64,000 nt of DNA from Pseudarthrobacter sp. W1I19. GTDB lineage: Bacteria; Actinomycetota; Actinomycetes; Actinomycetales; Micrococcaceae. A program made the translations under genes and the position numbers. Positions 27,241-38,504 of this stretch are shown piece after piece. The notes below the pieces were generated by a model. That model saw only the letters and a program-made list of their open reading frames with translations. It had not been told where the DNA came from and made no database searches. Within the stretch, counting starts at the first letter, position 1. Each line of letters opens with the position of its first letter. Where the stretch lies: positions 2,604,001 to 2,668,000 of the forward strand of contig NZ_JAUSZR010000001.1 in NCBI RefSeq assembly GCF_030817835.1, in the 5' to 3' direction.

Positions 27241-27283
27241 AAGCGGCCGCCCGGTGCGGAACATCCGCGGCGCCTGCTTACTA

Positions 27284-27338
27284 AACAAAACGGCCCGCCT
27301 GCTGCGGCACCCCAGGAGGGGCACGGCAGCCGGCGGGC
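27284..27338 (-). terminator. Terminator of sigA
   Basis: On the minus strand, nested stems GCCCGCC/GGCGGGC and GCAGC/GCTGC enclose CCCC/GGGG. The T-rich run CGTTTTGTTTAGT follows downstream of sigA. Confidence 0.75.
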
Positions 27339-27360
27339 TGCTGTTACTGACTTGCTGGTC

Positions 27361-28674
<1,314 letters not shown>

Positions 28675-28779
28675 AGAAAACCTTTCTAGCGGTGGTCTGT
28701 GGAATCACCATACGGGCAACACCACTATGACCCTGTCAAGTCCGTGGTGGAAACCAAGCGCCACCACGGCCGGCAGAGT

Positions 28780-30216
28780 CTATAAATAGAACTGCCGGAG
28801 CGGCTGTAATGTTCCCCGAAAGGACCATTTACAGGCACTTGATACACGGACCCAACCGGGTCTCGGCAACCATTGTCTCACGTTTCCCCGAATAGGACCT
28901 CCCCATGGTCCGTCTGCCTGGCCAACAGGCCAGGGAACAATGGGCTTCAGGCGGCATCCGGGCCGAATTTCTGCCAGGCTGCCTCCTTCCGGGCCGCCCA
29001 ACCCGCACAAAGTACCGCGGCGCACCAGCTCCAGCAGCAGTTCGGCCAGCCGGTAGCCGGAGTCGATCTCCAGCGCTTCCTCGAAATACGCAGCGGCGTA
29101 CGAGCCGCGCCCGCGGCACCAGGCAATCCAGCCTCTTCCCGTTAGTGCGGCCGCAGCCGGCGCCCCGCCCGGGAGGGCCAGCTGCCCCAGGACCAAATCG
29201 AGCGCGTCCATGCTCAGCCACTGCGGGACTGGCGGCTCATGCCCCATGAGGACATCACCGTAACCGGGAGTCCCCAGTTGTTGTCCCGTTCTTAGCGGGG
29301 TGTCAGGGGCCGGGAGTCCCCCGGTTGATGATGGAGCCCCGGCTGGATCGGTCTCCGCCGGCTCGGTCCCGGATGAAACAACGTCCGTAAAAACCACGGG
29401 TTCAGGTCCCGGCTGCTCATCAAAGTTTCCGAACTCTTCAGCTCCGGCTGCGGCAGCTGCTTGTCCGGCCGCCGCCATCACCAGGACAGCGTCGCGCCAG
29501 GCAGGCACCAGCAGCGAGGCCCGCAGGAAGGCGTCCCGCTCCACCAGCGGCTGGCCCAACTCCTCCGGCACGCCCGCGAGCAAGCCGGTCCAGACGGCCA
29601 GCACCGCGTCAAACTGCGCCCGGCTCCGCCGCCGGCAGTCGAGCCGGGCTGCCCAGGCAGCCTCGGCCTCCAGAACAGCTGCACGGTACAGGCTGGGGAC
29701 AGTTCGTGGTTGCCGTTCCTCCGGTGGCGGCCCCACGCTGCTTCCACGGAACACCATTTCCGTGTTGAGCAGGCTGTCCCGGATCTGTTCCAGGGGCCGC
29801 CCCGGCAGCGGGCAGCACGCGGGATCCGTGCACCAGGCGTCCCGCCAGTAGCGGTCCCCCACGTACCAGGCCTCCTTCACGGGCATTCGGGCTCCTGACA
29901 GCGCCGCTTCAAGGCTGAACAGCAGCCCGTCATAGCATCCCGGCCCGGACAGCCAGCCGTTGTTGGTAAAAAGAGCCAGCAGGGTGCCGTCGGCGTGCTC
30001 GTCTGCCGCCAGGTACCCGGCCACCGTGTTGGCGAATGCAGCCGGGTCAGCCAGCACCGCCGGCCCCGGAAGATCCAGCCGGAGGGTTGCACCCAGCCTC
30101 TTGCCCTGCAGCGTCATGGCCACCAGGCTGTTGGCCGGCCAGTAACCCAACGAGTGCGGAATGAAGCCCAGGATGTCTTCCGGGCCGCGGACTGTAAGGC
30201 GCTCTGGATATGTCAT
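28780..30216 (-). CDS. DUF4192 domain protein
   Basis: A 478-aa protein beginning MTYPERLTVRGPEDILGFIP, the DUF4192 signature; LGYWPANSLVAMTLQGKRLG follows. The N-terminal domain to about residue 130 and the AWYVGDRYWRDAWCTDPACC segment are family hallmarks. The centre (about 260-320) is Pro/Ala-rich. The part around GRGWIAWCRGRGSYAAAYFE, then ALEIDSGYRLAELLLELV, resembles the helical C-terminal half of the family. About 70 further residues after that are poorly conserved. The family is actinobacterial and uncharacterised. It lies downstream of and divergent in function from sigA, on the same strand with a 105-bp gap, so it probably has its own promoter. Confidence 0.88.
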   Translation of the reverse strand: MTYPERLTVRGPEDILGFIPHSLGYWPANSLVAMTLQGKRLGATLRLDLPGPAVLADPAAFANTVAGYLAADEHADGTLLALFTNNGWLSGPGCYDGLLFSLEAALSGARMPVKEAWYVGDRYWRDAWCTDPACCPLPGRPLEQIRDSLLNTEMVFRGSSVGPPPEERQPRTVPSLYRAAVLEAEAAWAARLDCRRRSRAQFDAVLAVWTGLLAGVPEELGQPLVERDAFLRASLLVPAWRDAVLVMAAAGQAAAAAGAEEFGNFDEQPGPEPVVFTDVVSSGTEPAETDPAGAPSSTGGLPAPDTPLRTGQQLGTPGYGDVLMGHEPPVPQWLSMDALDLVLGQLALPGGAPAAAALTGRGWIAWCRGRGSYAAAYFEEALEIDSGYRLAELLLELVRRGTLCGLGGPEGGSLAEIRPGCRLKPIVPWPVGQADGPWGGPIRGNVRQWLPRPGWVRVSSACKWSFRGTLQPLRQFYL

Positions 30217-30324
30217 GGTTCCAGCTTTCGCCCTGCGGCGGAAACCTCAGAAGGACCAGGCGCGGCTATGTGGATAACGGCCCACCACCCCGGCCGATGA
30301 GCCGAAAACCCGGCCTGTGCGGGA

Positions 30325-31671
30325 CTAGTCGTCCGCCGCTGCCGCCTTGCTGCGCCGGGCCAGGTTTTCCCGGCGCTGGCGGGCCAGGGCACTGCGGAGG
30401 GGCGGTACCACAACGCCCTGCGCCGCCATCTGCCGCCGGACCTTGCGCCGGCATACCAGCATGGCCACAACGCCGAAACCAAGCAGCACGAACTGGACAC
30501 TGAGGGCAATCCGGAACGGAGCCAGCCCGTACAGCTCTCCATTGGAGAACCCGCTGGCGTACAGCACGTCCAGCACCAGGCCGATGAGGAAGATGGCAAC
30601 GAGCGCGGCGATGAAGCCCCCCACGTTGACAATGCCGGTGGCCGTCCCGATCCGGTGGGCCGGGTTGAAGGTCCGCGCAAAGTCGAAGCCGATCATCGAG
30701 CCCGGGCCGCCGATAGCAAGCACCATGACCAGGCCGGCCAGAAGCCACAGCGGCGAACGCCCCGGCGTCAGCAGGACAGCGGCCCAGGCCCCGGCAGTAG
30801 CGGCGGCTATCAGGAGGACCATGGTGGAACGCCGCAGCGGGTGGCGGGAGACAAAGCGTCCGATAAAGGGGCCTACCGCCATGGCGGCCGCCACGTACAG
30901 TGCCATCAGGGCGGCAACCGTTCCGGCGTCCAGGCCTTGTCCGGATATCAGGAAAGGGTAGCCCCATGTCATCGCAAAAACGGTGCCGCTGAACTGGATG
31001 GTGAAGTGGCTCCACAGACCCAGCCGCGTCCCAGGCTGGCGCCACGCGCGGGCCAGCGAGGCGCCGGTGGCTTTCAGGCCCTGCTGCGCCTCCGGCCGGG
31101 CGGTGCCGGGCGGCACATCCTGCAGGAGCAGAACCACCAGGACGACGGCGAGTCCGGACATCCCGGCCAGCATCAGGAACGCCGGGCTCCAGCCGGCACA
31201 GTGTAGGACGAACGCGAACGGGAGGACACTGAACAGCTGTCCCAACTGCCCGGACATCCCGGTCAGCTGCGTGACCAGCGGGACCCGGGCGGGAGCGAAC
31301 CAGAGCGGAATCAGCCGGATCACCGAAATGAAGGTCATGGCGTCCCCGGCACCCACCAGGACGCGGCCTGCCACGCCGCCGGGGATGCTGTCGGCGAAGG
31401 CCAGCTGAAGCTGGCCGAGGCCCATCAGCACGGCACCACCGGCGATCATGGCGCGGGACCCGAAGCGGTCCACCAGCAGCCCCACCGGTATCTGGAGTCC
31501 GGCGTAGACAAGGAGCTGGAGGACGGTGAAGAACGAGATCGCGGCGGCACTGGCATGGAAGCGTTCCGTAGCTTCCAAACCCACTACCCCGAAGGAGGTG
31601 CGCTGGCAAACGGCCACGAGGTACCCGAAGATTCCAATGGTCCAGATCAGCCAGGCTCGGGGTGCAGTCAC
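30325..31671 (-). CDS. Major facilitator superfamily transporter
   Basis: A 448-aa integral membrane carrier with 12 predicted helices. MFS motif A is seen as GLLVDRFGSRAMI (about residues 62-74), with a related loop GRFVSRHPLRRS between helices 8 and 9. The C-terminal tail is basic. Helix 1 begins AWLIWTIGIFGYLVAVCQRT. The substrate cannot be read from the sequence; relatives are annotated as general or nitrate/nitrite-type MFS permeases without evidence. Start GTG 31671 stands 6 nt after a minus-strand CATAAT (31683-31678), giving a probable leaderless transcript. It is flanked on the same strand by DUF4192 and PAC2 but separated by promoter-sized gaps. Confidence 0.88.
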   Translation of the reverse strand: MTAPRAWLIWTIGIFGYLVAVCQRTSFGVVGLEATERFHASAAAISFFTVLQLLVYAGLQIPVGLLVDRFGSRAMIAGGAVLMGLGQLQLAFADSIPGGVAGRVLVGAGDAMTFISVIRLIPLWFAPARVPLVTQLTGMSGQLGQLFSVLPFAFVLHCAGWSPAFLMLAGMSGLAVVLVVLLLQDVPPGTARPEAQQGLKATGASLARAWRQPGTRLGLWSHFTIQFSGTVFAMTWGYPFLISGQGLDAGTVAALMALYVAAAMAVGPFIGRFVSRHPLRRSTMVLLIAAATAGAWAAVLLTPGRSPLWLLAGLVMVLAIGGPGSMIGFDFARTFNPAHRIGTATGIVNVGGFIAALVAIFLIGLVLDVLYASGFSNGELYGLAPFRIALSVQFVLLGFGVVAMLVCRRKVRRQMAAQGVVVPPLRSALARQRRENLARRSKAAAADD

Positions 31672-31749
31672 GTCTTCATTATGCCCGGACAGCCCGGCAG
31701 GCCCGGAGCGCAGCGCGTTCCGGTGCCGGCCCGGGCCTCAATCCGCCCT

Positions 31750-32688
31750 CTAGTGGCTGGGATTTTCGCGGGCGAGGTAGGCCTCGACAGCGGCACCGAG
31801 GACATCAGCATTGGGCAGTTCGTCATTTTCGTCCGCCAGGAGCGAGCGGCGGACAGTTCCCTCGGCCTTTTCGTCGTACCGGGATTCAAGCCGGGACACC
31901 ACCTGCTGGACTTCCTCGGAGGCGTCGATCTGCTCGGCGATCTGGCGGCTGACCTCACGGCCGGCTTCGCGGAGCCGGTCCGAGGGAAGCATCAGGGAGG
32001 TGGCGGCACCCAGGTACTCCAGTCCTGCGACGGCGGCCGTGGGGTATTCGGCCTCGGCCAGGTAGTGCGGCACGTGGATAACGTAGCCGGCCACGTTGCG
32101 GCCTGCCTCCACGAGGCGAAGTTCAAGGATGTGCCCCACGGCCGCGGGCACTTCCACGGTGGGCTTCCACACCGAGATGCCCTCGATGAGCTCCGGCCGG
32201 TTGCCGTGGACCGTGACGCCCACCGGGCGGGTATGCGGAACGGGCATGGGGATTGAGTGGATCCAGGTGACCAGGTTGACCTCGAGTTTTTCCACAATGC
32301 CCACTACTGCGCGGGCAAACCGTTCCCACTGCAGGTCCGGTTCGAAGCCGGCCAGCAGCAGGAAGGGGCTGCCCAGGCCGTCCACGAGCCGGTAGAGGGC
32401 GAGCCGGGGTTCCTGGTAGTCCTGCAGGTGGTCCTCGACAAAGGTCAGGTGCGGCCTGCGGGAGCGGTAATCGATCAGCTGGTCGGCGTCGAAGACGGCA
32501 ACGGGCTGGGCGTCGAGCGAGTCCAGCAGTTCGGCATTGATCTGCTTCACCACCTGCCCGGCGTCGGCGAATCCGGTGAAGCCCATCACCAGGTTCAGCC
32601 CCTTGAGCTCCGGGCTGTGGAACAGCTCAATGTTGCTTGCATAAAGCGCGTCGGGGTCCAGCAGGGAGCCGGAGATCCGTTCAAGCAC
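31750..32688 (-). CDS. PAC2-family (proteasome assembly chaperone 2-like) protein
   Basis: A 312-aa cytoplasmic protein of the PAC2 family. The N-terminus LLDPDALYASNIELFHSPEL leads into LNLVMGFTGFADAGQVVKQI, the family's conserved first motif. LIDYRSRRPHLTFVEDHL and LLLAGFEPDLQWERFARAVV follow, and then ITVHGNRPELIEG-type sequence and PHYLAEAEYPTAAVAGLEYL. Actinobacteria of this group may carry a 20S proteasome or Bpa-like system, but the role of bacterial PAC2 proteins is unproven. Start GTG 32688 has AAAGGAA upstream. It is divergent from pepA with 260 bp between. Confidence 0.9.
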   Translation of the reverse strand: MLERISGSLLDPDALYASNIELFHSPELKGLNLVMGFTGFADAGQVVKQINAELLDSLDAQPVAVFDADQLIDYRSRRPHLTFVEDHLQDYQEPRLALYRLVDGLGSPFLLLAGFEPDLQWERFARAVVGIVEKLEVNLVTWIHSIPMPVPHTRPVGVTVHGNRPELIEGISVWKPTVEVPAAVGHILELRLVEAGRNVAGYVIHVPHYLAEAEYPTAAVAGLEYLGAATSLMLPSDRLREAGREVSRQIAEQIDASEEVQQVVSRLESRYDEKAEGTVRRSLLADENDELPNADVLGAAVEAYLARENPSH

Positions 32689-32948
32689 GGCGTGTTCCTT
32701 TCATGGGTGCGGGTGGACATCCTCTACAACGCCCCGGGACAGCCGCGCATTCCTGCGGCTGGTGTGGCGCACATCTCAGGAAATTCACCGGCTCAGGCGG
32801 GGACGGGCTACGATCGGAACTGGCCTGCCAGACAGGCTTGCAGACACCCGGGCTGCGTCCCGAACGACGGCAATCCGGGCATCCATGGCAGAGCGCCGAA
32901 CATGCATCCCTGCTTCGAACATCTCGCGAGAATTGAGGACTGATCCCT

Positions 32949-34475
32949 GTGGTCAAGAATACTGAAATCAACCTTAGTACCCTCACCAGGGACCTGAAGA
33001 AGAGCCCCAGTGACGCAGTGGTCATCGGCGTGGGGAAGGGCACTGACGGTCCGGTGCTCCTGGACAACCCGCTGACGGCCAAGAGTGCCGAGGCCCTGGC
33101 CGACTCCCTCAAGTCGCTGGGCATCACGGGCGCCGCTGACCAGATCGTCCGCCTTCCCGGCCTCCCGGAAACGGGTGCCGGAATTCTGGTCCTCGCCGGC
33201 ACAGGCAGCGTCGCGGCCGGAAAGCCGCTTACGGAAGAAGCACTCCGCCGCGCTGCGGGCTCCGCGGTCCGCCAGCTTGCCGGCCTCGCCACGGTTGTCC
33301 TGGCACTTCCGACGGCGTCCGTCGCCGATGTCGCGGCCGTCGCCGAAGGTGCCGCGCTGGGCGCCTATTCCTTCACCGAATTCCGGTCCTCCACGGACGG
33401 GCTGAAGGACCCGGTCAAAAATGCCGTCATCTTCACGGACCTGGCTGCCAACGACGGCGTCAATTCGGCGCTTAAGCGTGCCGGGCTGCTGGGCAAAGCC
33501 GTAAACGCCACCCGGTCACTGGTGAACCAACCGCCCAGCCACCTCTACCCGGAGACGTTCGCCGAGGCAGCAAAGGACCTGGCCAAGGGCCTGCCCGTCA
33601 AAGTCACGGTGTGGGATGAGAAGCGGCTGGAAAAGGAAGGCTTCGGCGGCATCATGGGCGTCGGCAAAGGCTCGGCCCGCCAGCCCCGCCTGGTCAAGGT
33701 CGAATACTCCCCGGCCAAGGCAACCTCGAAGATCGCCCTCGTCGGCAAGGGCATCACGTTCGACACCGGCGGCATATCCATCAAGCCGGCCCTCGGCATG
33801 GGCGACATGAAAAGCGACATGGCCGGCGCCGCCGTCGTCCTTAACACTGTCCTGGCCCTCGCCGGACTGGGCCTGCCGGTCAAGGCGACCGCGTGGCTCT
33901 GCATTGCAGAGAACATGCCGTCCGGTGCGGCGTCCCGCCCGGCCGACGTGCTCACCATGTTCGGCGGCAAAACCGTTGAGGTCCTGAACACCGACGCCGA
34001 GGGCCGCCTGGTGATGGCCGACGGCATCGTGGCCGCCAGCCGCGAATATCCGGACGCCATCATCGACGTCGCCACACTCACCGGTGCACAGCTGATCGCC
34101 CTGGGCAACCGCACCGCCGGAGTGATGGGTTCGGACAGCGTCACGGGCCCCCTGAAGGCCGCGGCGGACCGCGCAGGGGAACTCGTCTGGCCCATGCCGC
34201 TGCCCGAGGAACTGCGCCCCAGCCTCGATTCACAGGTCGCTGACCTGGCCAACATCGGCGAACGCCACGGCGGCATGATGACTGCGGCCGTTTTCCTGCG
34301 CGAATTCGTGGGTAAGGGCAAGGACGGGGAACAGATCCCCTGGGCCCACATCGACATCGCCGGGCCTTCCTTCAACAACGGAAGCCCCTACGGCTACACC
34401 CACAAGCAGGGAACGGGCTGCACGGTCCGGACCCTGGTGGCCTATGTAGAGGACATCCTGGCAGCAGCCGCCTGA
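32949..34475 (+). CDS. pepA: Leucyl aminopeptidase (M17 cytosol aminopeptidase)
   Basis: A 508-aa zinc/manganese exopeptidase that removes N-terminal residues (mainly Leu and other hydrophobic ones) in the cytosol, working in peptide turnover. The C-terminal catalytic half contains GKGITFDTGGISIKPALGMG (metal-binding Lys and Asp), MKSDMAGAA and the family signature NTDAEGRLVMAD, with the bicarbonate-binding Arg. The N-terminal 170 residues form the regulatory/hexamer-building domain. GTG 32949 follows TTGAGGA and gives MVKNTEINLSTL. It ends in a 10-bp stem that may terminate transcription. The sequence is a normal full-length family member. Confidence 0.96.
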   Translation: MVKNTEINLSTLTRDLKKSPSDAVVIGVGKGTDGPVLLDNPLTAKSAEALADSLKSLGITGAADQIVRLPGLPETGAGILVLAGTGSVAAGKPLTEEALRRAAGSAVRQLAGLATVVLALPTASVADVAAVAEGAALGAYSFTEFRSSTDGLKDPVKNAVIFTDLAANDGVNSALKRAGLLGKAVNATRSLVNQPPSHLYPETFAEAAKDLAKGLPVKVTVWDEKRLEKEGFGGIMGVGKGSARQPRLVKVEYSPAKATSKIALVGKGITFDTGGISIKPALGMGDMKSDMAGAAVVLNTVLALAGLGLPVKATAWLCIAENMPSGAASRPADVLTMFGGKTVEVLNTDAEGRLVMADGIVAASREYPDAIIDVATLTGAQLIALGNRTAGVMGSDSVTGPLKAAADRAGELVWPMPLPEELRPSLDSQVADLANIGERHGGMMTAAVFLREFVGKGKDGEQIPWAHIDIAGPSFNNGSPYGYTHKQGTGCTVRTLVAYVEDILAAAA

Positions 34476-34506
34476 GGCCAACGGGCAGCCGGAGACCGGT
34501 AACTGC

Positions 34507-34543
34507 GCCCTGCGGCACGGGAATGTTCCCTTCGCCGCAGGGC
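34507..34543 (+). terminator. Possible terminator downstream of pepA
   Basis: GCCCTGCGGC (34507-34516) pairs with GCCGCAGGGC (34534-34543), with an inner GGGAA/TTCCC stem. It has no U-run, so efficiency is uncertain. Confidence 0.5.
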
Positions 34544-34736
34544 CGCGTGACACTCGACACAAGCGCTCCACAAACGCGGCGCCAAGGTGGAGCATGGATA
34601 AGTGGTTCGCTAAGGTGAACCACGGTAGTCACAAATGCAAGAGAACAGGCACGCTGACATAATCACGGCAGTGCAAGTTCCAAGACCAGATGATGCGCGG
34701 AAGAACGCGTCATCGTTCACGCGAGGGAGCGTTTAA

Positions 34737-36119
34737 GTGGCCGATCAGGCAACTGCGCAAGAATTCGACATCCTGGTACTCGGTGGAGGCAGCGGTGGAT
34801 ACGCCGCCGCCCTGCGGGCCGTACAGCTTGGCCTGACCGTCGGCCTCGTGGAGAAGGCAAAGCTGGGCGGCACCTGCCTCCACAACGGCTGTATCCCCAC
34901 CAAGGCGCTGCTGCACTCTGCAGAGCTCGCCGACCACGCCCGTGACTCCGCCAAGTACGGCGTGAACGTCACCCTCGACAGCATCGACATCACCGCTGTC
35001 AACGCGTACAAGGACGGCATCATCGCCGGCAAGTACAAGGGCCTCCAGGGCCTCATCAAGTCCAAGGGCATCACCGTCATCGAAGGTGAGGGCAAGCTCC
35101 AGGGCACCGACACCGTGGTGGTGAACGGCACCGCCTACAAGGGCAAGAACATCGTCCTGGCCACCGGCTCGTACTCCCGCACCCTCCCGGGACTGGAAAT
35201 CGGCGGCAAGGTCATCACCTCCGACCAGGCCCTGACCATGGACTACATCCCCAAGAGCGCCATCATCCTGGGCGGCGGCGTGATCGGCGTCGAGTTCGCT
35301 TCCGTGTGGAAGTCCTTCGGCGTGGACGTCACCATCGTGGAGGGCCTGCCCTCGCTGGTCCCCAACGAGGACGCCACCATCGTGAAGAACTTCGAGCGTG
35401 CCTTCAAGAAGCGTGGCATCAAGTTCTCCACCGGCATCTTCTTCCAGGGCGTCGAGCAGAACAACGACGGCGTCAAGGTCACCCTGGTGGATGGCAAGAC
35501 CTTCGAAGCTGACCTGCTCCTCGTCGCGGTCGGCCGCGGCCCGGTCACCGCCAACCTGGGCTACGAGGAAGCCGGCATCACCATCGACCGCGGCTTCGTC
35601 ATCACCAACGAGCGCCTGCACACCGGCGTCGGCAACATCTACGCCGTCGGCGACATCGTCCCCGGCGTCCAGCTCGCGCACCGCGGCTACCAGCAGGGCA
35701 TCTTCGTGGCCGAGGAAATCGCCGGCCTCAAGCCGGTAATCGTCGAGGACATCAACATCCCCAAGGTCACCTACTCCGAACCTGAAATCGCCACCGTGGG
35801 CTACACCGAAAAGGCAGCCAAGGAGAAGTTCGGCGAGGACCAGGTCCAGACCCAGGAATACAACCTCGCCGGCAACGGCAAGAGCTCCATCCTGGGCACC
35901 TCCGGACTGGTCAAGCTGGTCCGCCAGAAGGACGGCCCCGTGGTGGGCGTCCACATGATCGGCGCCCGCATGGGCGAGCAGGTGGGCGAAGCCCAGCTGA
36001 TCGTGAACTGGGAAGCATACCCCGAGGATGTGGCGCAGCTGGTGCACGCCCACCCCACCCAGAACGAGTCCCTGGGCGAAGCCCACCTGGCACTCGCGGG
36101 CAAGCCCCTTCACGGCTAG
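34737..36119 (+). CDS. lpdA: Dihydrolipoyl dehydrogenase (E3)
   Basis: A 460-aa FAD/NAD flavoprotein that reoxidises lipoyl groups of 2-oxo acid dehydrogenases and the glycine cleavage system. Features: FAD-binding [16 protein letters not shown] near residue 14, redox pair Cys47/Cys52 in [16 protein letters not shown]-binding [15 protein letters not shown] near residue 180, second FAD contact [11 protein letters not shown] and the active-site His-Glu pair in [12 protein letters not shown] near the C-terminus. GTG 34737 is preceded by GAGGGAG. It lies 116 bp upstream of sucB, separated by a hairpin. LipB/LipA genes 9 kb away supply the cofactor used by its partner. Confidence 0.97.
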   Translation: MADQATAQEFDILVLGGGSGGYAAALRAVQLGLTVGLVEKAKLGGTCLHNGCIPTKALLHSAELADHARDSAKYGVNVTLDSIDITAVNAYKDGIIAGKYKGLQGLIKSKGITVIEGEGKLQGTDTVVVNGTAYKGKNIVLATGSYSRTLPGLEIGGKVITSDQALTMDYIPKSAIILGGGVIGVEFASVWKSFGVDVTIVEGLPSLVPNEDATIVKNFERAFKKRGIKFSTGIFFQGVEQNNDGVKVTLVDGKTFEADLLLVAVGRGPVTANLGYEEAGITIDRGFVITNERLHTGVGNIYAVGDIVPGVQLAHRGYQQGIFVAEEIAGLKPVIVEDINIPKVTYSEPEIATVGYTEKAAKEKFGEDQVQTQEYNLAGNGKSSILGTSGLVKLVRQKDGPVVGVHMIGARMGEQVGEAQLIVNWEAYPEDVAQLVHAHPTQNESLGEAHLALAGKPLHG

Positions 36120-36145
36120 TCTCCCCCCAGCACCAAAGGGCCTGG

Positions 36146-36172
36146 TGCACCCGGCACTCAATGCCGGGTGCA
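36146..36172 (+). terminator. Hairpin between lpdA and sucB
   Basis: TGCACCCGGCA (36146-36156) pairs perfectly with TGCCGGGTGCA (36162-36172) over a 5-nt loop. There is no long U-run, so it could be a partial terminator setting the lpdA:sucB ratio. Confidence 0.55.
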
Positions 36173-36235
36173 TTAGGCTGGCCAACAAGGCAGCAATCAT
36201 CCGCACTAAAGATCAATAAGGAGAACGGGGACGAC

Positions 36236-38020
36236 ATGTCTGAATCCGTTAACTTGCCCGCCCTCGGTGAGAGCGTCACCGAAGGAACCGTCACCCGCTG
36301 GCTCAAGCAGGTAGGTGACCGGGTAGAGGTGGACGAGCCGCTGCTCGAAGTCTCCACCGACAAAGTAGACACTGAAATCCCCTCTCCTGTAGCTGGCGTG
36401 ATTGAGGAAATCCTGGTTGCCGAGGACGAGACTGCCGAGGTTGGCGCTCCCCTGGTCCGCATCGGCGACGGCTCCGGCGGCGGCGCCGCCGCTGCACCCG
36501 CCGAGGAAGCTCCCGCACAGGAAGCACCCGCTGCCGCCCCCGCCGAAGAAACCCCGGCACAGGAAGCACCCGCACAGTCTGCCCCTGCCCAGGAAGCACC
36601 GGCAGCCCCGGCAGCCGGCGGCGGCGAAGGCCACGAGGTCACCCTCCCGGCCCTGGGTGAAAGCGTCACCGAAGGCACCGTCACCCGCTGGCTGAAGGCC
36701 GTGGGCGATTCCGTTGAGGTTGACGAGCCCCTGCTGGAAGTTTCCACCGACAAGGTGGACACCGAAATCCCGTCCCCCGTTGCCGGCACGCTGCAGGAAA
36801 TCCGCGTCAACGAGGACGAAACCGCAGAGGTCGGTTCCGTCCTGGCCGTCATCGGCTCCGGTGCAGCCGCTGCCCCCGCCGAAGCGCCCGCCGCCCCCGC
36901 ACCGGCCCAGGAAGCACCGGCACAGGAAGCACCCAAGGCTGAAGCGCCGAAGGCCGAAGCACCTGCCCCGCAGGCCGCTCCCGCACCGGCCGCCGCGCCT
37001 GCTCCGGCAGCAGCGCCGGCACCCGCCGCAGCGCCGGCACCCGCCGCAGCACCTGCGGCAGCCGAGGCAGCATCCTCAAACGGCGGATCCGAGTCCGGCT
37101 ACGTCACTCCCCTGGTCCGCAAGCTGGCCAACCAGCACGGCGTGGACATTGCCTCGCTCTCGGGCACCGGCGTAGGTGGACGCATCCGCAAGCAGGACGT
37201 CATCGCAGCCGCCGAGGCCAAGGCCGCACCGGCCGCAGCTCCGGCAGCGGCACCGGCCGCATCTGCTCCCGCAGCGTCCAACGCCGCAGTTTCCTCGCTG
37301 CGCGGCACCACGCAGAAGGCACCGCGCATCCGCCAGGTCATCGCCCGCCGCATGCGCGAATCCCTGGAGATCTCCACCCAGCTGACGCAGGTCCACGAGG
37401 TGGACATGACCAAGGTGGCCAAGCTCCGTGCCCGCGCCAAGGACTCGTTCCAGGCGCAGAACGGCGTCAAGCTGACCTTCCTGCCGTTCATCGCCAAGGC
37501 AGTTGCCGAGGCCCTCAAGCAGCACCCCAAGCTCAACGCTGCCTACGACGAGGCCAAGCAGGAAATCACCTACCACAACGCCGAGCACCTGGCCATTGCC
37601 GTGGACACGGACAAGGGCCTTCTGGTTCCGGTCATTTCCGACGCCGGCAACCTGAACCTCGCCGGACTGGCCGGCAAGATCGCCGACGTTGCCAGCCGCA
37701 CCCGCGACGGTAAGATCGGCCCGGACGAGCTGTCCGGCGGTACCTTCAGCATCACCAACATCGGTTCGGTCGGGGCCCTGTTCGACACCCCGATCATCAA
37801 CCAGCCGCAGGTGGGCATCCTGGGCACCGGCGCCATCGTCAAGCGCGCCGTGGTGGTTGCCGACGAGAACGGTGACGACTCGATCGCCATCCGCTCCATG
37901 ATGTACCTGTCACTGACGTACGACCACCGCCTGGTGGACGGCGCGGACGCCGGCCGGTTCCTCCAGACCCTGAAGGCACGCCTTGAAGAAGGCGCCTTCG
38001 AAGCGGACCTGGGGCTGTAA
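36236..38020 (+). CDS. sucB: 2-oxoglutarate dehydrogenase E2 component, dihydrolipoamide succinyltransferase
   Basis: A 594-aa E2 core enzyme. ATG 36236 follows AAGGAG. Two nearly identical N-terminal lipoyl domains carry [18 protein letters not shown], with lipoylated Lys43 and Lys173. Each is followed by a long Ala/Pro/Glu linker; the second (about 205-280) has APAPAAAP repeats. A peripheral subunit-binding domain (about 289-325, [20 protein letters not shown]) precedes the catalytic acetyl/succinyltransferase domain, with the active-site [15 protein letters not shown] near residue 565. Actinobacterial proteins with this layout are annotated SucB, but many function as the pyruvate dehydrogenase E2 (AceF), so substrate choice is not settled by sequence. 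LpdA is its E3 partner. Confidence 0.92.
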   Translation: MSESVNLPALGESVTEGTVTRWLKQVGDRVEVDEPLLEVSTDKVDTEIPSPVAGVIEEILVAEDETAEVGAPLVRIGDGSGGGAAAAPAEEAPAQEAPAAAPAEETPAQEAPAQSAPAQEAPAAPAAGGGEGHEVTLPALGESVTEGTVTRWLKAVGDSVEVDEPLLEVSTDKVDTEIPSPVAGTLQEIRVNEDETAEVGSVLAVIGSGAAAAPAEAPAAPAPAQEAPAQEAPKAEAPKAEAPAPQAAPAPAAAPAPAAAPAPAAAPAPAAAPAAAEAASSNGGSESGYVTPLVRKLANQHGVDIASLSGTGVGGRIRKQDVIAAAEAKAAPAAAPAAAPAASAPAASNAAVSSLRGTTQKAPRIRQVIARRMRESLEISTQLTQVHEVDMTKVAKLRARAKDSFQAQNGVKLTFLPFIAKAVAEALKQHPKLNAAYDEAKQEITYHNAEHLAIAVDTDKGLLVPVISDAGNLNLAGLAGKIADVASRTRDGKIGPDELSGGTFSITNIGSVGALFDTPIINQPQVGILGTGAIVKRAVVVADENGDDSIAIRSMMYLSLTYDHRLVDGADAGRFLQTLKARLEEGAFEADLGL

Positions 38021-38099
38021 CAGGCCAACAACGTACGCACGGCGGTGCAGGCAGCGGTGGGAAACCAGCGCAAGGCCTGTGCCGCCGCCGGCGTTTAAC

Positions 38100-38116
38100 T
38101 ACTACAAGCTGTAGAA
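38100..38116. promoter_or_regulatory. Fourth BlaI-type operator-like palindrome
   Basis: TACTACAAGCTGTAGAA matches the cyd/blaI palindrome TTCTAC-N5-GTAGAA with a single mismatch. It covers the -35 region of the promoter whose -10 box TACACT is at 38125-38130, 6 nt before the ATG at 38137. Confidence 0.65.
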
Positions 38117-38124
38117 CCTCTGGC

Positions 38125-38130
38125 TACACT
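38125..38130 (+). promoter_or_regulatory. -10 box of the small membrane protein gene
   Basis: TACACT ends 6 nt before ATG 38137, placing the transcription start at or near the A of the ATG (leaderless mRNA). The expected -35 position (about 38102-38107) lies within the palindrome. Confidence 0.6.
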
Positions 38131-38136
38131 GGTCCC

Positions 38137-38487
38137 ATGAACATCGTTTATAACATTGTGGTTTTCCTGCACATCGTCGGCGCCGCCATGATCGTGGGCA
38201 TCTGGATCGGCCAGATGAAAAACCCCACCGTCCACCCCCGCCAGTTCGACGGCGCCATGCTCCAGCTGCTCACCGGTGTTGCCCTGATGGGCCTGATCCC
38301 GGCCCTGGACATGGACGCCAACTACGTCAAGCTTGGCATCAAGTTCGCCATCGCCCTCGCCGTTGGCGTGCTGGCCTTCATCGGCCGCCGCAAGTACAAG
38401 AACAACGAGCCCGTCAGCAAGGGTCTGGCACATGCTGTGGGCGGCCTGGCACTGCTGAATGTGGCCATTGCCACCATCTGGCAGTAA
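38137..38487 (+). CDS. Small four-helix membrane protein, possible member of the cytochrome bd regulon
   Basis: A 116-aa integral membrane protein I do not recognise by name. Four helices are visible: about 3-24 (with His12), 40-58, 65-83 and 95-115 (with His99). A short polar loop, MKNPTVHPRQFDG, follows helix 1, and a basic loop GRRKYKNN lies between helices 3 and 4. Paired histidines in helices 1 and 4 and the LHIVGAAMIVGIW pattern are reminiscent of small haem- or copper-related membrane proteins (CopD/DUF2269-like), but that is only a suggestion. It carries a BlaI-type palindrome on its promoter, shared with cydABDC and the repressor gene, which hints at a respiratory role. A terminator follows at 38505. 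Confidence 0.85.
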   Translation: MNIVYNIVVFLHIVGAAMIVGIWIGQMKNPTVHPRQFDGAMLQLLTGVALMGLIPALDMDANYVKLGIKFAIALAVGVLAFIGRRKYKNNEPVSKGLAHAVGGLALLNVAIATIWQ

Positions 38488-38504
38488 GCGGCTTTATCTA
38501 TACC

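Noticed and set aside
28707..28739. Consensus promoter of sigA (TTGACA with TATGGT)
   Set aside because: The spacer is 21 bp, too long for a confident sigma-70 promoter, so no feature was listed.
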